Positions 16,905 through 25,891 of a stretch of 64,000 bases of DNA are shown piece after piece. Location of the stretch: positions 434,001-498,000 of the forward strand of contig NZ_JAUSRF010000001.1 of the NCBI RefSeq assembly GCF_030811685.1, written 5' to 3'. This DNA comes from Neorhizobium huautlense (lineage in GTDB: Bacteria > Pseudomonadota > Alphaproteobacteria > Rhizobiales > Rhizobiaceae). The translations under genes and the position numbers were made by a program. The notes beneath the pieces are model-generated. The model did not search any database. It was not told the DNA's origin and saw only the letters and a list, made by a program, of their open reading frames with translations. The first letter of the stretch is position 1. The number at the start of each line of letters is the position of its first letter.

Positions 16905-18368
16905 TCAATACGGCGCCTCGACCTTGCCCATGCCAACATAAACCGTCTTCAACTCGGAATAATGCTCCAGCGCGGCAAGCGAGTTTTCGCGTCCAAAACC
17001 GGACTGCTTTGATCCACCAAAGGGAATTTCCACCGGGCAGAGATTGTAGGTGTTGATCCACAAGGTCCCGGCATCCAGTTGATCCACCACCCGGTGGCCA
17101 CGCGTCAGGTCGGCGGTGAACACACCGGCCGCCAGACCGAATTCCGTCGTGTTGGCGCGGGCAATCACCTCGGCCTCGTCGTCGAAATCGAGCACGCACA
17201 TGACCGGCCCAAAAATTTCCTCGCGGGCAATCGTCATGTCGTCTGTCACATCGGCAAACACGGTCGGCTGGATGTAATAGCCCTCGCCGGTGACATGGTT
17301 CGGCAAGCCGCCGCCGGTGATGAGCGTCGCGCCCTCCGCCTTGCCCTTGTCGATATAGGACAGCACCTTTTGGCGCTGCTCGAAGGAGACCATCGGGCCC
17401 ATCTGGGTGGCCTCATCCAGCGGTTCGCCGATGACGATGTTTTCCGTGCGTGCCTTCAGTTTGCTCAGAAATTCCTGCTTGATCGCCTTCTGAACGAACA
17501 CGCGCGTACCGTTGGAGCACACCTGTCCCGTCGAATAGAAATTGCCGAGCATGGCGCCGCCAACGGCGCTGTCGAGATCGGCATCGTCGAACACGATCAG
17601 TGGCGATTTCCCGCCAAGCTCCATTGTCACATGTTTGAGGTTGCCGGCCGCCGCTGCCGCCACCTTGCGGCCTGTCGGCACCGATCCGGTCAGCGAAACC
17701 TTTGCGACGTCGGGATGATTGACCAGCAGAGGGCCGGTCGAACGGTCGCCCTGAATGACGTTGAACAGGCCTTTGGGAAGGCCGGCCTCGATCAGGATCT
17801 CGGCAATCTTCAAGGCGCCCAACGGGGTATTTTCCGAAGGCTTGAACACCATGGCATTGCCGGCGGCCAGTGCCGGGGCCGCCTTCCAGCAGGCGATCTG
17901 TTGCGGATAGTTCCAGGCGCCGATACCGACGCAGACGCCGAGCGGCACGCGTTTGGTATAGGCAAAATCGCCACCCAGCGGGATATAGTCGCCATTCAGC
18001 CCGGCTGGGATCACGCCGCCGAAAAATTCAAAACTGTCGGCACCCGAGGTCGGGTCGGCGACGATGGTTTCCTGAATCGGCTTGCCGGTATCCAGCGTCT
18101 CGAGTTCCGAAAGCGCGCGGTTGCGCTCGCGCATAATGTCGGCTGCGCGGCGCAGGATGCGGCCACGTGCGGTCGGGCTCATTGCTGCCCATTCCGGCTG
18201 GGCACGTTTGGCGGCGGCAATCGCCTTTTCCACGATGGCAGGTGTTGCGGCATGCAGGCGGGCAATCACCTCGCCGGTTGCCGGGTAAAGGCTGTCGAAG
18301 GCGGTGCCTTCGGTGTCTTCCACGTATTCGCCATCGATAAAGTGGCTTGCTGTCGGTTGTGCGCGCAT
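16905..18368 (-). CDS. betB: Betaine-aldehyde dehydrogenase
   Basis: 487 aa NAD(P)-dependent aldehyde dehydrogenase that converts betaine aldehyde to glycine betaine. Catalytic motifs are intact: WNYP in [31 protein letters not shown] with the general-base glutamate, and the nucleophilic cysteine in [11 protein letters not shown]. Length is standard. The start lies 1 nt after the betC stop, so it is co-translated with betC and betI. Confidence 0.96.
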   Translation of the reverse strand: MRAQPTASHFIDGEYVEDTEGTAFDSLYPATGEVIARLHAATPAIVEKAIAAAKRAQPEWAAMSPTARGRILRRAADIMRERNRALSELETLDTGKPIQETIVADPTSGADSFEFFGGVIPAGLNGDYIPLGGDFAYTKRVPLGVCVGIGAWNYPQQIACWKAAPALAAGNAMVFKPSENTPLGALKIAEILIEAGLPKGLFNVIQGDRSTGPLLVNHPDVAKVSLTGSVPTGRKVAAAAAGNLKHVTMELGGKSPLIVFDDADLDSAVGGAMLGNFYSTGQVCSNGTRVFVQKAIKQEFLSKLKARTENIVIGEPLDEATQMGPMVSFEQRQKVLSYIDKGKAEGATLITGGGLPNHVTGEGYYIQPTVFADVTDDMTIAREEIFGPVMCVLDFDDEAEVIARANTTEFGLAAGVFTADLTRGHRVVDQLDAGTLWINTYNLCPVEIPFGGSKQSGFGRENSLAALEHYSELKTVYVGMGKVEAPY

Positions 18369-18369
18369 A

Positions 18370-19893
18370 TCATTCTCCCCGCGGGTAACGCTTGGATTCT
18401 TCGAGATTGTCGAGGTTCATGTGGTTGCGCATATAGCGCTCGGATGCCTTTTGCAGCGGCTGGTGATCCCAGGGATAATAGGCACCGTTGCGCAGCGCCT
18501 CGTAAACCACCCAGCGACGCGCCTGGCTTTCGCGCACGGCGGCGTCGAAGGCGCCCATGTCCCAGCGCGCCTCGCGCTTTTTGCGGAATTTCACCACCAC
18601 CTCCGCAAAATCCGGGTTTCCCGCGAGGTTATTGAGTTCCTGCGGGTCACTGTCGAGATCGAAAAGCTGGTCCGGGTCGAGCGTGCAGTGAATGTATTTC
18701 CACTGGCCTTCGCGAATGGCCACGAGCGGCGCATAGGAGGCTTCGGCGGCATATTCCATCAACACTGGCGTTGTACGAACACCACCATCGATCACCGGTT
18801 TCAGGCTTTCGCCATCCGTCCACGGCTCGATCTCGTCCATGGAAATGCCGGCAAGGTCGCACAACGTCGGCGTCACGTCGAGGTTGGAGACCGGCACGGT
18901 ATGGAGGCCGGGCGTTACGCCGGGCCCGGCAATCATCAGCGGCACGCGGGCAGACCCTTCAAAGAAGTTCATCTTGAACCACAGGCCGCGCTCGCCCAGC
19001 ATGTCGCCGTGGTCGGAGCAGAACAGGATCAGCGTATCGTCCAGCTGGCGGGTGCGCGTCAGCGTGTCGATCAGCTCCCCCACCTTCTCGTCGAGATAGG
19101 AAATATTGGCGAAATAGCTTTGACGCGAGCGACGGATGTTTTCCTCGGTGATATCGAAGCTCGCATAGTCGCAGGATTTGAGGATGCGCGCAGAATGCGG
19201 GTCGTGTTCCGGGAGCATGCCGACCTCCGGCATCAGGTGCGGGCAGTCCTCATACAGATCCCAGAATTTTTTGCGCGCCACATAGGGGTCGTGCGGATGG
19301 GTGAACGAAACCGTAAGCGCCCAGGGGCGACGGTCGGCATCGTCGCGTTCGCGGGAAAGGTGGTAGATCTTCTGGTTGGCGAGAAAGGCGACCTCGTCAT
19401 CATATTCCATCTGATTGGTGATCTCGGCCACGCCCGCGCCGGTCACCGAACCCATATTGTGATACCACCAGTCGATGCGCTCGCCCGGCTTGCGGTAGTC
19501 CGGCGTCCAGCCGAAATCGGCGGGGTAGATGTCGGTGGTCAGACGTTCCTCGAACCCGTGCATCTGGTCCGGCCCGACGAAATGCATTTTTCCGGAAAGT
19601 GCCGTGTAATAGCCGGCGCGCCGCAGATGGTGCGCATAGGTCGGGATGGACGAGACATATTCGGCGGCGTTGTCGTAAACCCGCGTGCGGCTCGGCAGCT
19701 GTCCGGCCATGAACGAGGCGCGGGCCGGCGCGCAGAGCGGCGAGGACGTATAGTTGTTCTTGAACCGTGCCGAACGGGCGGCCAGCGCCTTCATGTGCGG
19801 TGCATGCAGAAAATCCGCCGGGCCATCCGGGAAAAACGTCCCGTTCAGCTGGTCGACCATGATGATGAGAATGTTCGGGCGGGTCTGGCTCAC
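18370..19893 (-). CDS. betC: Choline sulfatase
   Basis: 507 aa sulfatase hydrolysing choline-O-sulfate to choline and sulfate. The formylglycine motif is CAPAR with cysteine at residue 54, the same position as in the characterised Sinorhizobium enzyme. A metal ligand aspartate lies in IIMVDQLNG (residue 14), and [12 protein letters not shown] supplies the second metal-site cluster. The family's typical C-terminal extension is present. It overlaps betI by 4 nt. It feeds choline into BetA/BetB and also frees sulfate, linking this operon to the sulfate genes nearby. Confidence 0.95.
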   Translation of the reverse strand: MSQTRPNILIIMVDQLNGTFFPDGPADFLHAPHMKALAARSARFKNNYTSSPLCAPARASFMAGQLPSRTRVYDNAAEYVSSIPTYAHHLRRAGYYTALSGKMHFVGPDQMHGFEERLTTDIYPADFGWTPDYRKPGERIDWWYHNMGSVTGAGVAEITNQMEYDDEVAFLANQKIYHLSRERDDADRRPWALTVSFTHPHDPYVARKKFWDLYEDCPHLMPEVGMLPEHDPHSARILKSCDYASFDITEENIRRSRQSYFANISYLDEKVGELIDTLTRTRQLDDTLILFCSDHGDMLGERGLWFKMNFFEGSARVPLMIAGPGVTPGLHTVPVSNLDVTPTLCDLAGISMDEIEPWTDGESLKPVIDGGVRTTPVLMEYAAEASYAPLVAIREGQWKYIHCTLDPDQLFDLDSDPQELNNLAGNPDFAEVVVKFRKKREARWDMGAFDAAVRESQARRWVVYEALRNGAYYPWDHQPLQKASERYMRNHMNLDNLEESKRYPRGE

Positions 19894-20492
19894 GGCGTTT
19901 CGGTGTCCTTCAGAAAGGGCTTGAGCTGCATGTCGAGATAATCTTCGGTCAGCCGGATCGGTGCTTCTGCGCCAAGCGGCGAGGCGTTCAGGCTCTGGCG
20001 GATATACAGGCCATCGATCATCGCCGCCACGCCTTCGGCAATTCTGGCCGCATCATCGGGTGGGCACAGCTGTGTCAGCGCATGTATCAGGTTGGAGCGC
20101 AGCCGCCGCGTATAGATGATCAACAGGCGCCGCACCTCCTCGGAGCGTTGCGCCTCCACATAAAAGGCCAGCCATGCCGCCACCGTCTCGGTATCGAACT
20201 GATCGGCATGAAACGACACGCGGATCACCGCCGACAATCTTTTTCGCGCACTGTTCGCGCCCTGAAGTGCTGTCACCAGATTGGCGCGCAGCCGCGCCAG
20301 CAGGCTCTGGATGGTGGCGATCACCAGCTGCTGTTTGCTGCCGAAATAATGATGGGCGAGAGCCGCCGAAACGCCGGCCTCGCGGGCGATTTCGGACATG
20401 GTCACATCCAGTGAACCATGGCTGCCGATCGTGCGCAACGCGGCATCCACCAGCGCCTTTCGGCGTAACGGTTCCATCCCGATGCGTGGCAT
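19890..20492 (-). CDS. betI: TetR-family choline-responsive repressor BetI
   Basis: 200 aa. The helix-turn-helix is SLDVTMSEIAREAGVSAALAHHYFGSKQQL, and the start MPRIGMEPLRRKALVDAAL is characteristic of BetI. I start at ATG 20492 because AGGGGAG stands just upstream and family similarity begins there, although the frame is open to 20543. It is the first gene of betI-betC-betB. BetI is expected to repress the operon in the absence of choline and to bind the inverted repeat just upstream. Confidence 0.93.
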   Translation of the reverse strand: MPRIGMEPLRRKALVDAALRTIGSHGSLDVTMSEIAREAGVSAALAHHYFGSKQQLVIATIQSLLARLRANLVTALQGANSARKRLSAVIRVSFHADQFDTETVAAWLAFYVEAQRSEEVRRLLIIYTRRLRSNLIHALTQLCPPDDAARIAEGVAAMIDGLYIRQSLNASPLGAEAPIRLTEDYLDMQLKPFLKDTETP

Positions 20493-20523
20493 ATGGCTCC
20501 CCTGTTTTGCGGAGAGCTTATTT

Positions 20524-20543
20524 TTGATTGAGTGATCAATCAA
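20524..20543. promoter_or_regulatory. Probable BetI operator
   Basis: TTGATTGA-GTGA-TCAATCAA has perfect 8-bp arms and a 4-nt spacer. It is 32 nt before the betI ATG, in the betI / GIY-YIG divergent gap, where TetR-type repressors usually bind. Confidence 0.65.
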
Positions 20544-20649
20544 TATCCAGCGGCGACATTTTTTGTTGTGTTTGGTGTGGGGTGGAGGAACGGGTAATTC
20601 ACTCCAAAACAGTCTTTGCGTGTATTGACGCCTATGTCATTATGACCGC

Positions 20650-20943
20650 ATGCGCAAAGGCTATGTCTACATTCTGGCATCGAAGCGTAACGGCACGCTG
20701 TATACTGGCATGACCAGCGACCTTTCGGGGCGCCTATATGATCATCAGAACGAACTGACGCCGGGTTTCACCAGCCGGTATGGTGTAAAGACACTTGTGT
20801 GGTTCGAAGAACATGACCTGATCGTTGATGCCATTCGTCGGGAAAAGACCATCAAGAAATGGCCGCGAGCGTGGAAGCTCAATCTGATCGAGGAAATGAA
20901 CCCGGATTGGCAGGATATTGCGCATTATCTGCATGGCCTATGA
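20650..20943 (+). CDS. GIY-YIG nuclease-domain protein (YhbQ/UPF0213-like)
   Basis: 97 aa single-domain GIY-YIG protein. GYVYILASKRNGTLYTGMTSDLSGRLYDH carries the GIY...YIG-type strand pair (YVY and YTG) and the conserved arginine; the family glutamate comes later, near RREKTIKKWPRAWKLNLIEEMNPDW. Such small proteins are common in proteobacteria, and their role (DNA repair, possibly structure-specific cutting) is uncertain. Divergent from betI. No partner gene. Confidence 0.85.
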   Translation: MRKGYVYILASKRNGTLYTGMTSDLSGRLYDHQNELTPGFTSRYGVKTLVWFEEHDLIVDAIRREKTIKKWPRAWKLNLIEEMNPDWQDIAHYLHGL

Positions 20944-20987
20944 TCAGATCGCAGCGCCTATTTCACGTCTTGGTGTTTCCTTTCTTC

Positions 20988-21129
20988 CGTCATTCCTGTG
21001 CTTGTCACAGGAATCCAGCACCGCCGCGTCTGCGGCGCGCAAGACTCGCTGACGGTCACAGCCGAAGGAAGAGTTCTCTCACCGCGCGGACGCGCGGTGG
21101 CTGGATCCCGGCTCAAGGCCGGGATGACG
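20988..21129. repeat. Palindromic intergenic repeat element (alphaproteobacterial type)
   Basis: A 142-nt element made of consecutive hairpins. Its ends read CGTCAT...ATGACG. Near the left end TCCTGTG/CACAGGA form a stem. Two GC-rich hairpins follow (CCGCCGCG/CTGCGGCGCG-like, then ACCGCG/CGCGGT). The right end has CCCGGC/GCCGGG. It contains no gene and resembles the repetitive intergenic elements common in rhizobial genomes. The name and family are from general memory. Confidence 0.6.
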
Positions 21130-21428
21130 CAGACAAGAGATCGCATCGCCACCATCCATCTATGCATTTCCAGCCCACACGATACTTCACCTGCTTCCGC
21201 TACCGGGGTGATACGCGAGACGTTCGCGCTCAGGCGGGGTGTCGCGCGTGGACGCCAATCCGTATCTCCAAAATGCTTGTTTAGAAAAATGCCAGCTACC
21301 CTTTGATTAAAAAGGACCTTTTCCGTCATAAAAGCTTCATCAAACCTTCATGTAAGGCTAAGTCATTTTTGACCATTTGCTGCGAGCGTCCGGCCAGAAT
21401 TTTTGTGATACTGCAGTGGAGATTGCCG
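21130..21428. other. Intergenic region upstream of the EAL-GGDEF gene
   Basis: About 300 nt, becoming AT-rich toward the gene. An open frame continuous with the EAL protein starts at 21303, but the first 42 residues show no domain similarity, so I treat it as promoter and leader. No named motif seen. Confidence 0.5.
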
Positions 21429-23270
21429 ATGTCGGCAGCGCCGTCACTCGAGCCGGACATGTTCCGACGTTATGCCAATGACCAACTGGTCACGCTGGGC
21501 AAACTCGTTCTTGAAAACGCCTTCCAGCCCATTGTCGAAGTCGGTACCGGCACGGTTTTCGGTTACGAATCCCTGATGCGCGGCTGCGACCGTCTCGGTT
21601 TCGAAACGCCGCTGCAATTGCTCGATCAGGCCGCCGAAACCGGCCAGCTTCTGCCGCTCGAACAAATGATGGCCAGCCGCGCGCTTGCCAAATTCGCCAC
21701 GCTACCGGATTTTTCCGATGCCACGCTGTTCCTCAATCTCGATGTCCGCCTGATCTGCCAAGGCGAGGAATTTGTCGAAAGGCTGATCCAGCATCTGCGC
21801 AATGCGCATGTGCCGCCGTCCTCCGTCTGCTTCGAATTGTCCGAACGTTTCGACAATACCAGCGTGCCGGAATTTGCAGCGCTGATGACCACCATGCGCA
21901 AGGTCGGCTTCAAGATCGCCATCGACGATTTCGGTGTCGGCCACAGCGAAATGAAGCTCCTGAGCGATTATCAGGTCGATTACCTGAAGATAGACCGCCA
22001 TTTCATCGCCGGTTTCGACAAGAGCTCGCGCAAGCGCCATCTGGTCAAGAACATCGTCAACATCGCCCATGTGCTCGGCGTGCGGGTCATCGCCGAAGGT
22101 GTGGAGACGGAAGCGGAATTCCTGGCCTGCCGCGAACTCGGCGTCGATCTCATCCAGGGCTGGTTCGTTGCCAAGCCCACCACTTTCATCAACGAGCTGC
22201 AGCCGTCCTTCGCGCATCTGGCGGAACTCGGCCGCACCCGCCGCGCCAATCAGTCACTCGACGAAATCCTGATCCGCAAGCAGATCGAGCGTCTGCCGAC
22301 CGTTTACGAACACGAGTCGATCGACAGCGTGTTCGAACTGTTTCGTCGCAATCCGCGCCAGCCGTTTTTCCCGGTCCTGAACGCCAATGGCGAACCGCGC
22401 GGCATCATCCACGAATACCATCTGAAGGAATTCATCTATCAGCCGTTCGGGCGCGACCTTCTGAAAAACAAGGTCTATGAGCGCACGATCTCGCATTTCG
22501 TCGATCATGCGCCGACCGTCGGCCTCGATGCCAATGCCGAGCGGCTGATGTCGATCTTTGCCAATATGGATGGCAGCGATTGCGTCATCCTCACCGAAAA
22601 CATGCGTTATGCCGGTGTCGTTTCGGCGGCCTCGCTGATCAAGATCATCAATGAAAAACGCCTGAAGAGCGCGCAGGACCAGAACCCACTCACCGGCCTG
22701 CCGGGCAATCTCGCCATCCGCGATTTCATGCAAGGGGCGGGTCGCGATGACGAGCAGACCCGCTTTTTCTGTTATTGCGACTTCGACAATTTCAAGCCGT
22801 TCAACGACCATTACGGTTTCCAGATCGGTGACCACGCTATCTCGCTGTTTGCGGCGCTGATGAAGCGCTACTTCTTCTCCGAGGGCGATTTCCTCGGCCA
22901 TGTCGGCGGCGATGACTTTTTCATTGGCGTCAGCGGCTGGTCGCTGGAAGAAATCAGCGAAATTCTCGGCCGACTGCTCAGCGATTTCCATGATGATGTC
23001 GTGCAGTTCTATTCGCCGCAGGAACGCGCCGAAGGCCGTATCAAGGGGCATGACCGCTCCGGCGTGGAGCGCTATTTTCCTCTGCTGCGCTGCTCCATCG
23101 GTGTCATCGAGCTGCCGGAAGGCCTTCTTCTCGATGATGTCGGCCGCGTCAGTGCCGAGATCGCCGCCATCAAGGCATCGTCCAAGGAAAGCGAGAGCGG
23201 GCTGGTGTTTCGCATGTTCGGCGGCGGCGAGCCCGATCTGCTGTCCAACCTGCGCGGGGGAGCGACGTAA
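21429..23270 (+). CDS. EAL-CBS-GGDEF cyclic-di-GMP signalling protein
   Basis: 613 aa cytoplasmic protein with reverse domain order. The N-terminal phosphodiesterase EAL domain (residues ~25-265) has E47 in YESLMR, the FLNLD asparagine, ELSER, IDDFGVGHSEM, the YLKID lysine and AEGVETEAEF, so all usual catalytic residues are visible. A CBS-pair region follows (~275-405). A C-terminal GGDEF domain has GGDDF at 493-497, with Asp for the catalytic Glu, and no RxxD inhibitory site before it. It is probably a c-di-GMP phosphodiesterase whose GGDEF domain may be active or may only bind GTP. The start ATG 21429 was chosen by domain similarity. Confidence 0.88.
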   Translation: MSAAPSLEPDMFRRYANDQLVTLGKLVLENAFQPIVEVGTGTVFGYESLMRGCDRLGFETPLQLLDQAAETGQLLPLEQMMASRALAKFATLPDFSDATLFLNLDVRLICQGEEFVERLIQHLRNAHVPPSSVCFELSERFDNTSVPEFAALMTTMRKVGFKIAIDDFGVGHSEMKLLSDYQVDYLKIDRHFIAGFDKSSRKRHLVKNIVNIAHVLGVRVIAEGVETEAEFLACRELGVDLIQGWFVAKPTTFINELQPSFAHLAELGRTRRANQSLDEILIRKQIERLPTVYEHESIDSVFELFRRNPRQPFFPVLNANGEPRGIIHEYHLKEFIYQPFGRDLLKNKVYERTISHFVDHAPTVGLDANAERLMSIFANMDGSDCVILTENMRYAGVVSAASLIKIINEKRLKSAQDQNPLTGLPGNLAIRDFMQGAGRDDEQTRFFCYCDFDNFKPFNDHYGFQIGDHAISLFAALMKRYFFSEGDFLGHVGGDDFFIGVSGWSLEEISEILGRLLSDFHDDVVQFYSPQERAEGRIKGHDRSGVERYFPLLRCSIGVIELPEGLLLDDVGRVSAEIAAIKASSKESESGLVFRMFGGGEPDLLSNLRGGAT

Positions 23271-23347
23271 CGCCGCCTTCCCATATTTCAGCAGCTGCTC
23301 TAATTCGATGACGACAGCCACGAATTCGATGGGAGAGAGTTTTGACG

Positions 23348-24343
23348 ATGCTGCCGAACCAGATGCGCTATATCGACCTGCCTTCCTTTGGCGGGCCTGA
23401 GGTCATGAGCTTTGCGACCGGTCCGTTGCCGGTCGCCCGCGCCGGAGAAATCCTCGTGAAAGTCGAGGCGGCTGGTATCAATCGACCCGATGTGCAGCAG
23501 CGCAAGGGCGCCTATCCACCGCCGAAGGATGCCAGCCCGATCCTCGGTCTGGAAATTGCAGGCGAAGTTGTCGCCGTCGGTGAGGGCGTTGCCGAATTCA
23601 AGGTTGGCGACAAGGTTTGTGCGCTGGCAAACGGCGGCGCTTATGCGCAATATTGCGCAGTCCCCGCCGGTCAGGCCCTGCCGTGGCCCAAGGGGTATGA
23701 TGCGGTGAAGGCCGCGGCGCTTTGCGAAACCTTCTTCACCGTCTGGGCCAATCTTTTCCAGATGGCAGGGCTTACCGAAGGCGAAAGCGTGCTGATCCAT
23801 GGCGGCTCCAGTGGTATCGGCACCACCGCCATCCAGCTTGCCAAAGCTTTTGGCGCAACCGTTTACACCACGGTCGGTTCGGAGGAAAAACGCGCAGCCT
23901 GCGAAAAGCTCGGTGCAAAACGGGCGATCAATTACAAGACCGAGGACTTTGCCGAAGTCGTCAAGGCAGAGACCGGTAGTGCCGGCGTCGATGCCGTGCT
24001 CGACATGATCGGTGCCGATTATCTGGAAAAGAACCTCTCGGTGCTGGCCAAGGACGGCTGCCTGTCGATCATCGCCTTCCTCGGCGGCAATGTTGCGGAA
24101 AAGGTCAATCTCACCCCGATCATGGTCAAGCGCCTGACGGTCACCGGCTCGACCATGCGCCCGCGCACGGCCGAGGAAAAACGCGCCATTCGTGATGATC
24201 TCAAAAGCCAGGTCTGGCCGCTGCTGGAGGCCGGTACGGTTGCCCCGGTCATCCATTCCGTCCTGCCATTCGAACAAGTGAGCGAAGCGCATAGGCTGAT
24301 GGAAACCAGCAGCCATATCGGCAAGATCGTGCTGAAGCTTTGA
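23348..24343 (+). CDS. NAD(P)H quinone oxidoreductase, PIG3/zeta-crystallin family
   Basis: About 331 aa medium-chain dehydrogenase without the structural zinc site. It has an N-terminal catalytic GroES-like domain ([24 protein letters not shown]) and a Rossmann domain with [23 protein letters not shown] for [33 protein letters not shown] is typical of the PIG3 subgroup. Predicted to reduce quinones or enoyl compounds. GGGAGAGAG precedes the ATG at 23348; an in-frame TTG is 6 nt earlier. Stands alone. Confidence 0.87.
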   Translation: MLPNQMRYIDLPSFGGPEVMSFATGPLPVARAGEILVKVEAAGINRPDVQQRKGAYPPPKDASPILGLEIAGEVVAVGEGVAEFKVGDKVCALANGGAYAQYCAVPAGQALPWPKGYDAVKAAALCETFFTVWANLFQMAGLTEGESVLIHGGSSGIGTTAIQLAKAFGATVYTTVGSEEKRAACEKLGAKRAINYKTEDFAEVVKAETGSAGVDAVLDMIGADYLEKNLSVLAKDGCLSIIAFLGGNVAEKVNLTPIMVKRLTVTGSTMRPRTAEEKRAIRDDLKSQVWPLLEAGTVAPVIHSVLPFEQVSEAHRLMETSSHIGKIVLKL

Positions 24344-24505
24344 AAGGAAAACGAGCAATCTGCTCAGGCTTGCGCATGCTAAGTTGAGCCGGCTCATTTT
24401 GCAATGCACATATATTCGCACTTCGTTACATAACTTGCCTTGCAACGGCAGACCGGGCCACCTACCTTTTAATCATCGTCAACGTAATGAAAGGAAGGTG
24501 ATCCA

Positions 24506-24580
24506 ATGTCTAATGAGATTTCGGTCTGTGTTACGGGCAATGGAAAGGTGGCGGTCTCGACGGGGCAGCCCTCGGCCTGA
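24506..24580 (+). CDS. Candidate 24-residue small peptide (or leader of a small RNA)
   Basis: ATG at 24506 follows AGGAAGG by about 8 nt. The peptide begins MSNEISVCVTGNGKVAV and ends QPSA. No family is recognised. A terminator hairpin follows 65 nt after the stop, so a short transcript of roughly 200 nt is likely. It may be a real small protein or a small RNA with a chance frame. Confidence 0.35.
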   Translation: MSNEISVCVTGNGKVAVSTGQPSA

Positions 24581-24645
24581 ACCACATCTTCCTATCGGAC
24601 CGCAGTGATGCGCTCCGGGTTCGTTACAGGACCAAAGCTCATGGA

Positions 24646-24668
24646 GGGTCGCGAAAGCGGCCCTTTTT
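24646..24668 (+). terminator. Rho-independent terminator
   Basis: Stem GGGTCGC/GCGGCCC (24646-24652 with 24657-24663, one G-T pair) has a GAAA tetraloop and is followed by TTTTT. It ends the short transcription unit of the candidate small peptide. Confidence 0.75.
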
Positions 24669-24844
24669 GCATTTTTGCCCTCTCATTGATCCTTCGCAAT
24701 TCAATCGATGCAAATATGCATGGCTGGAGTGCCGATTGCGCGCTTTTGGTGCATCCTTTTGAGGCGTATATAAGGGTCATCGAAGACAAGAGAGCGCCAA
24801 TGACCGGCAGCTAGGCTTCGAAAACCCAAGGAAAGGGGATCATC

Positions 24845-24991
24845 ATGAACGTCGTACGCACACTCAACAACTGGCGCAAATTCCGTCAGACCGTCACGGA
24901 ACTCGACCGTATGTCCCCGCGCGAGCTGGAAGACCTCGGCATCGAGCGTCACAATATCCGTCGCTTCGCGCGCACGGCAAACGGCCTCTGA
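24845..24991 (+). CDS. DUF1127 (YjiS-like) small protein
   Basis: 48 aa basic protein. The DUF1127 signature is clear in ELDRMSPRELEDLGIERHNI. AAAGGGGATCATC precedes the ATG. Members are abundant in Rhizobiaceae; from memory, some in A. tumefaciens affect phosphate and carbon metabolism, and the function of this copy is unknown. A terminator follows 26 nt after the stop. Confidence 0.85.
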   Translation: MNVVRTLNNWRKFRQTVTELDRMSPRELEDLGIERHNIRRFARTANGL

Positions 24992-25017
24992 GCCGAAATA
25001 CTCCCAAGATCGTTCAA

Positions 25018-25041
25018 CGCCCGCTCCACCGCGGGCGTTTT
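25018..25041. terminator. Terminator after the DUF1127 gene
   Basis: CGCCCGC (25018-25024) pairs with GCGGGCG (25031-25037) around a 6-nt loop and is followed by TTTT. It lies between the DUF1127 gene and the convergent DUF3750 gene. Confidence 0.75.
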
Positions 25042-25065
25042 GCGTTTTGTGCATGGCTTATGGGC

Positions 25066-25803
25066 CTAAATGCCGATTCTTCCGATCGCCGGCACCTTGA
25101 TGCCCGGGTTGGCAAAATCGAGCCCGGCCACAAGGCCTAAGAAATGCAACTCCAAACCGCTGCGCATGCCCGCCGAAAAACCGAGAATACCCCGCAGCGT
25201 GACATGCAGGTCGCGGCCATCGGCATCGACATGCCAGAAATCACCATCCGGCAGGTAATCACGCCCCACCGCGTGCGGCGGCAGTACCGCACCCAGTTCC
25301 GGCACGTTTCGCAAGACATAAGCCACGAACGTATTGGAATTCGGCCCCGGCCAGATCGTATAGCCGCCCGGTTCGGAATAAGGGTAGGCGGCGATGGCGC
25401 CCTCGATTTTCGGGATCAGCAACTCGGCTTCCGCACCCTTCGCCTGTGCCACCAGTTGCGGCGGATTGGAATACCAGTAGGCGTCCGGCGGCCGGTGATT
25501 GCGGCGGATCGGGCTACCCCAGCCGACCTTGTCGTAACGCACGTAACTGCTAGCGCCCTTTTCCTTGGTCACGATCCAGGCGTGGCTGGCCACGGCCCCT
25601 TTCAGCCCGCCGGTGGCGGCCGAAAAGATATAGACGGCCGCCTCATCGCTGCTTTGCGGCTCCGGCAGGATATGGGCAGATCCCCAATTGGCCTCGCTCC
25701 AGCGACCCGGCCGGTCCTTCATGGCCCACAGACCTGCCGCAGCAAAGGTCGGCAGCAGATAAACGACAAAAATCAAAAGCAACAATCGCTTCAGATATTT
25801 CAC
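25066..25803 (-). CDS. DUF3750 family protein, membrane-anchored
   Basis: 245 aa. The N-terminal hydrophobic segment LLLLIFVVYLLPTFAAAGLWAM (residues ~7-28) is probably an uncleaved anchor or signal. The body has the family features SHAWIVTKEKG, WYSNPPQLV and GPNSNTFVAYVLR, so most of the protein should be periplasmic. The HAWIV and GPNSNTF segments with their His and Asn/Ser residues resemble a peptidase-like site in some related domains, but activity has not been shown to my knowledge. Divergent from the asparaginase gene. Confidence 0.75.
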   Translation of the reverse strand: MKYLKRLLLLIFVVYLLPTFAAAGLWAMKDRPGRWSEANWGSAHILPEPQSSDEAAVYIFSAATGGLKGAVASHAWIVTKEKGASSYVRYDKVGWGSPIRRNHRPPDAYWYSNPPQLVAQAKGAEAELLIPKIEGAIAAYPYSEPGGYTIWPGPNSNTFVAYVLRNVPELGAVLPPHAVGRDYLPDGDFWHVDADGRDLHVTLRGILGFSAGMRSGLELHFLGLVAGLDFANPGIKVPAIGRIGI

Positions 25804-25891
25804 CTAGTGTCCTCGTCATGAATGGGAGTATGCGGATGGGAACTGTTCGCCCGCTCCGGGAGGATGACAGCAGCAAATGAGCGAGAGAGCC

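Larger units (their letters stand above)
24344..24844. other. 501-nt intergenic region with candidate small transcript
   Basis: Holds a 24-codon frame with a strong ribosome-binding site (24506-24580), a clear terminator (24646-24668) and then the promoter region of the DUF1127 gene, including an AT-rich TATATAAG stretch near 24767. No longer gene seen. Confidence 0.55.
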
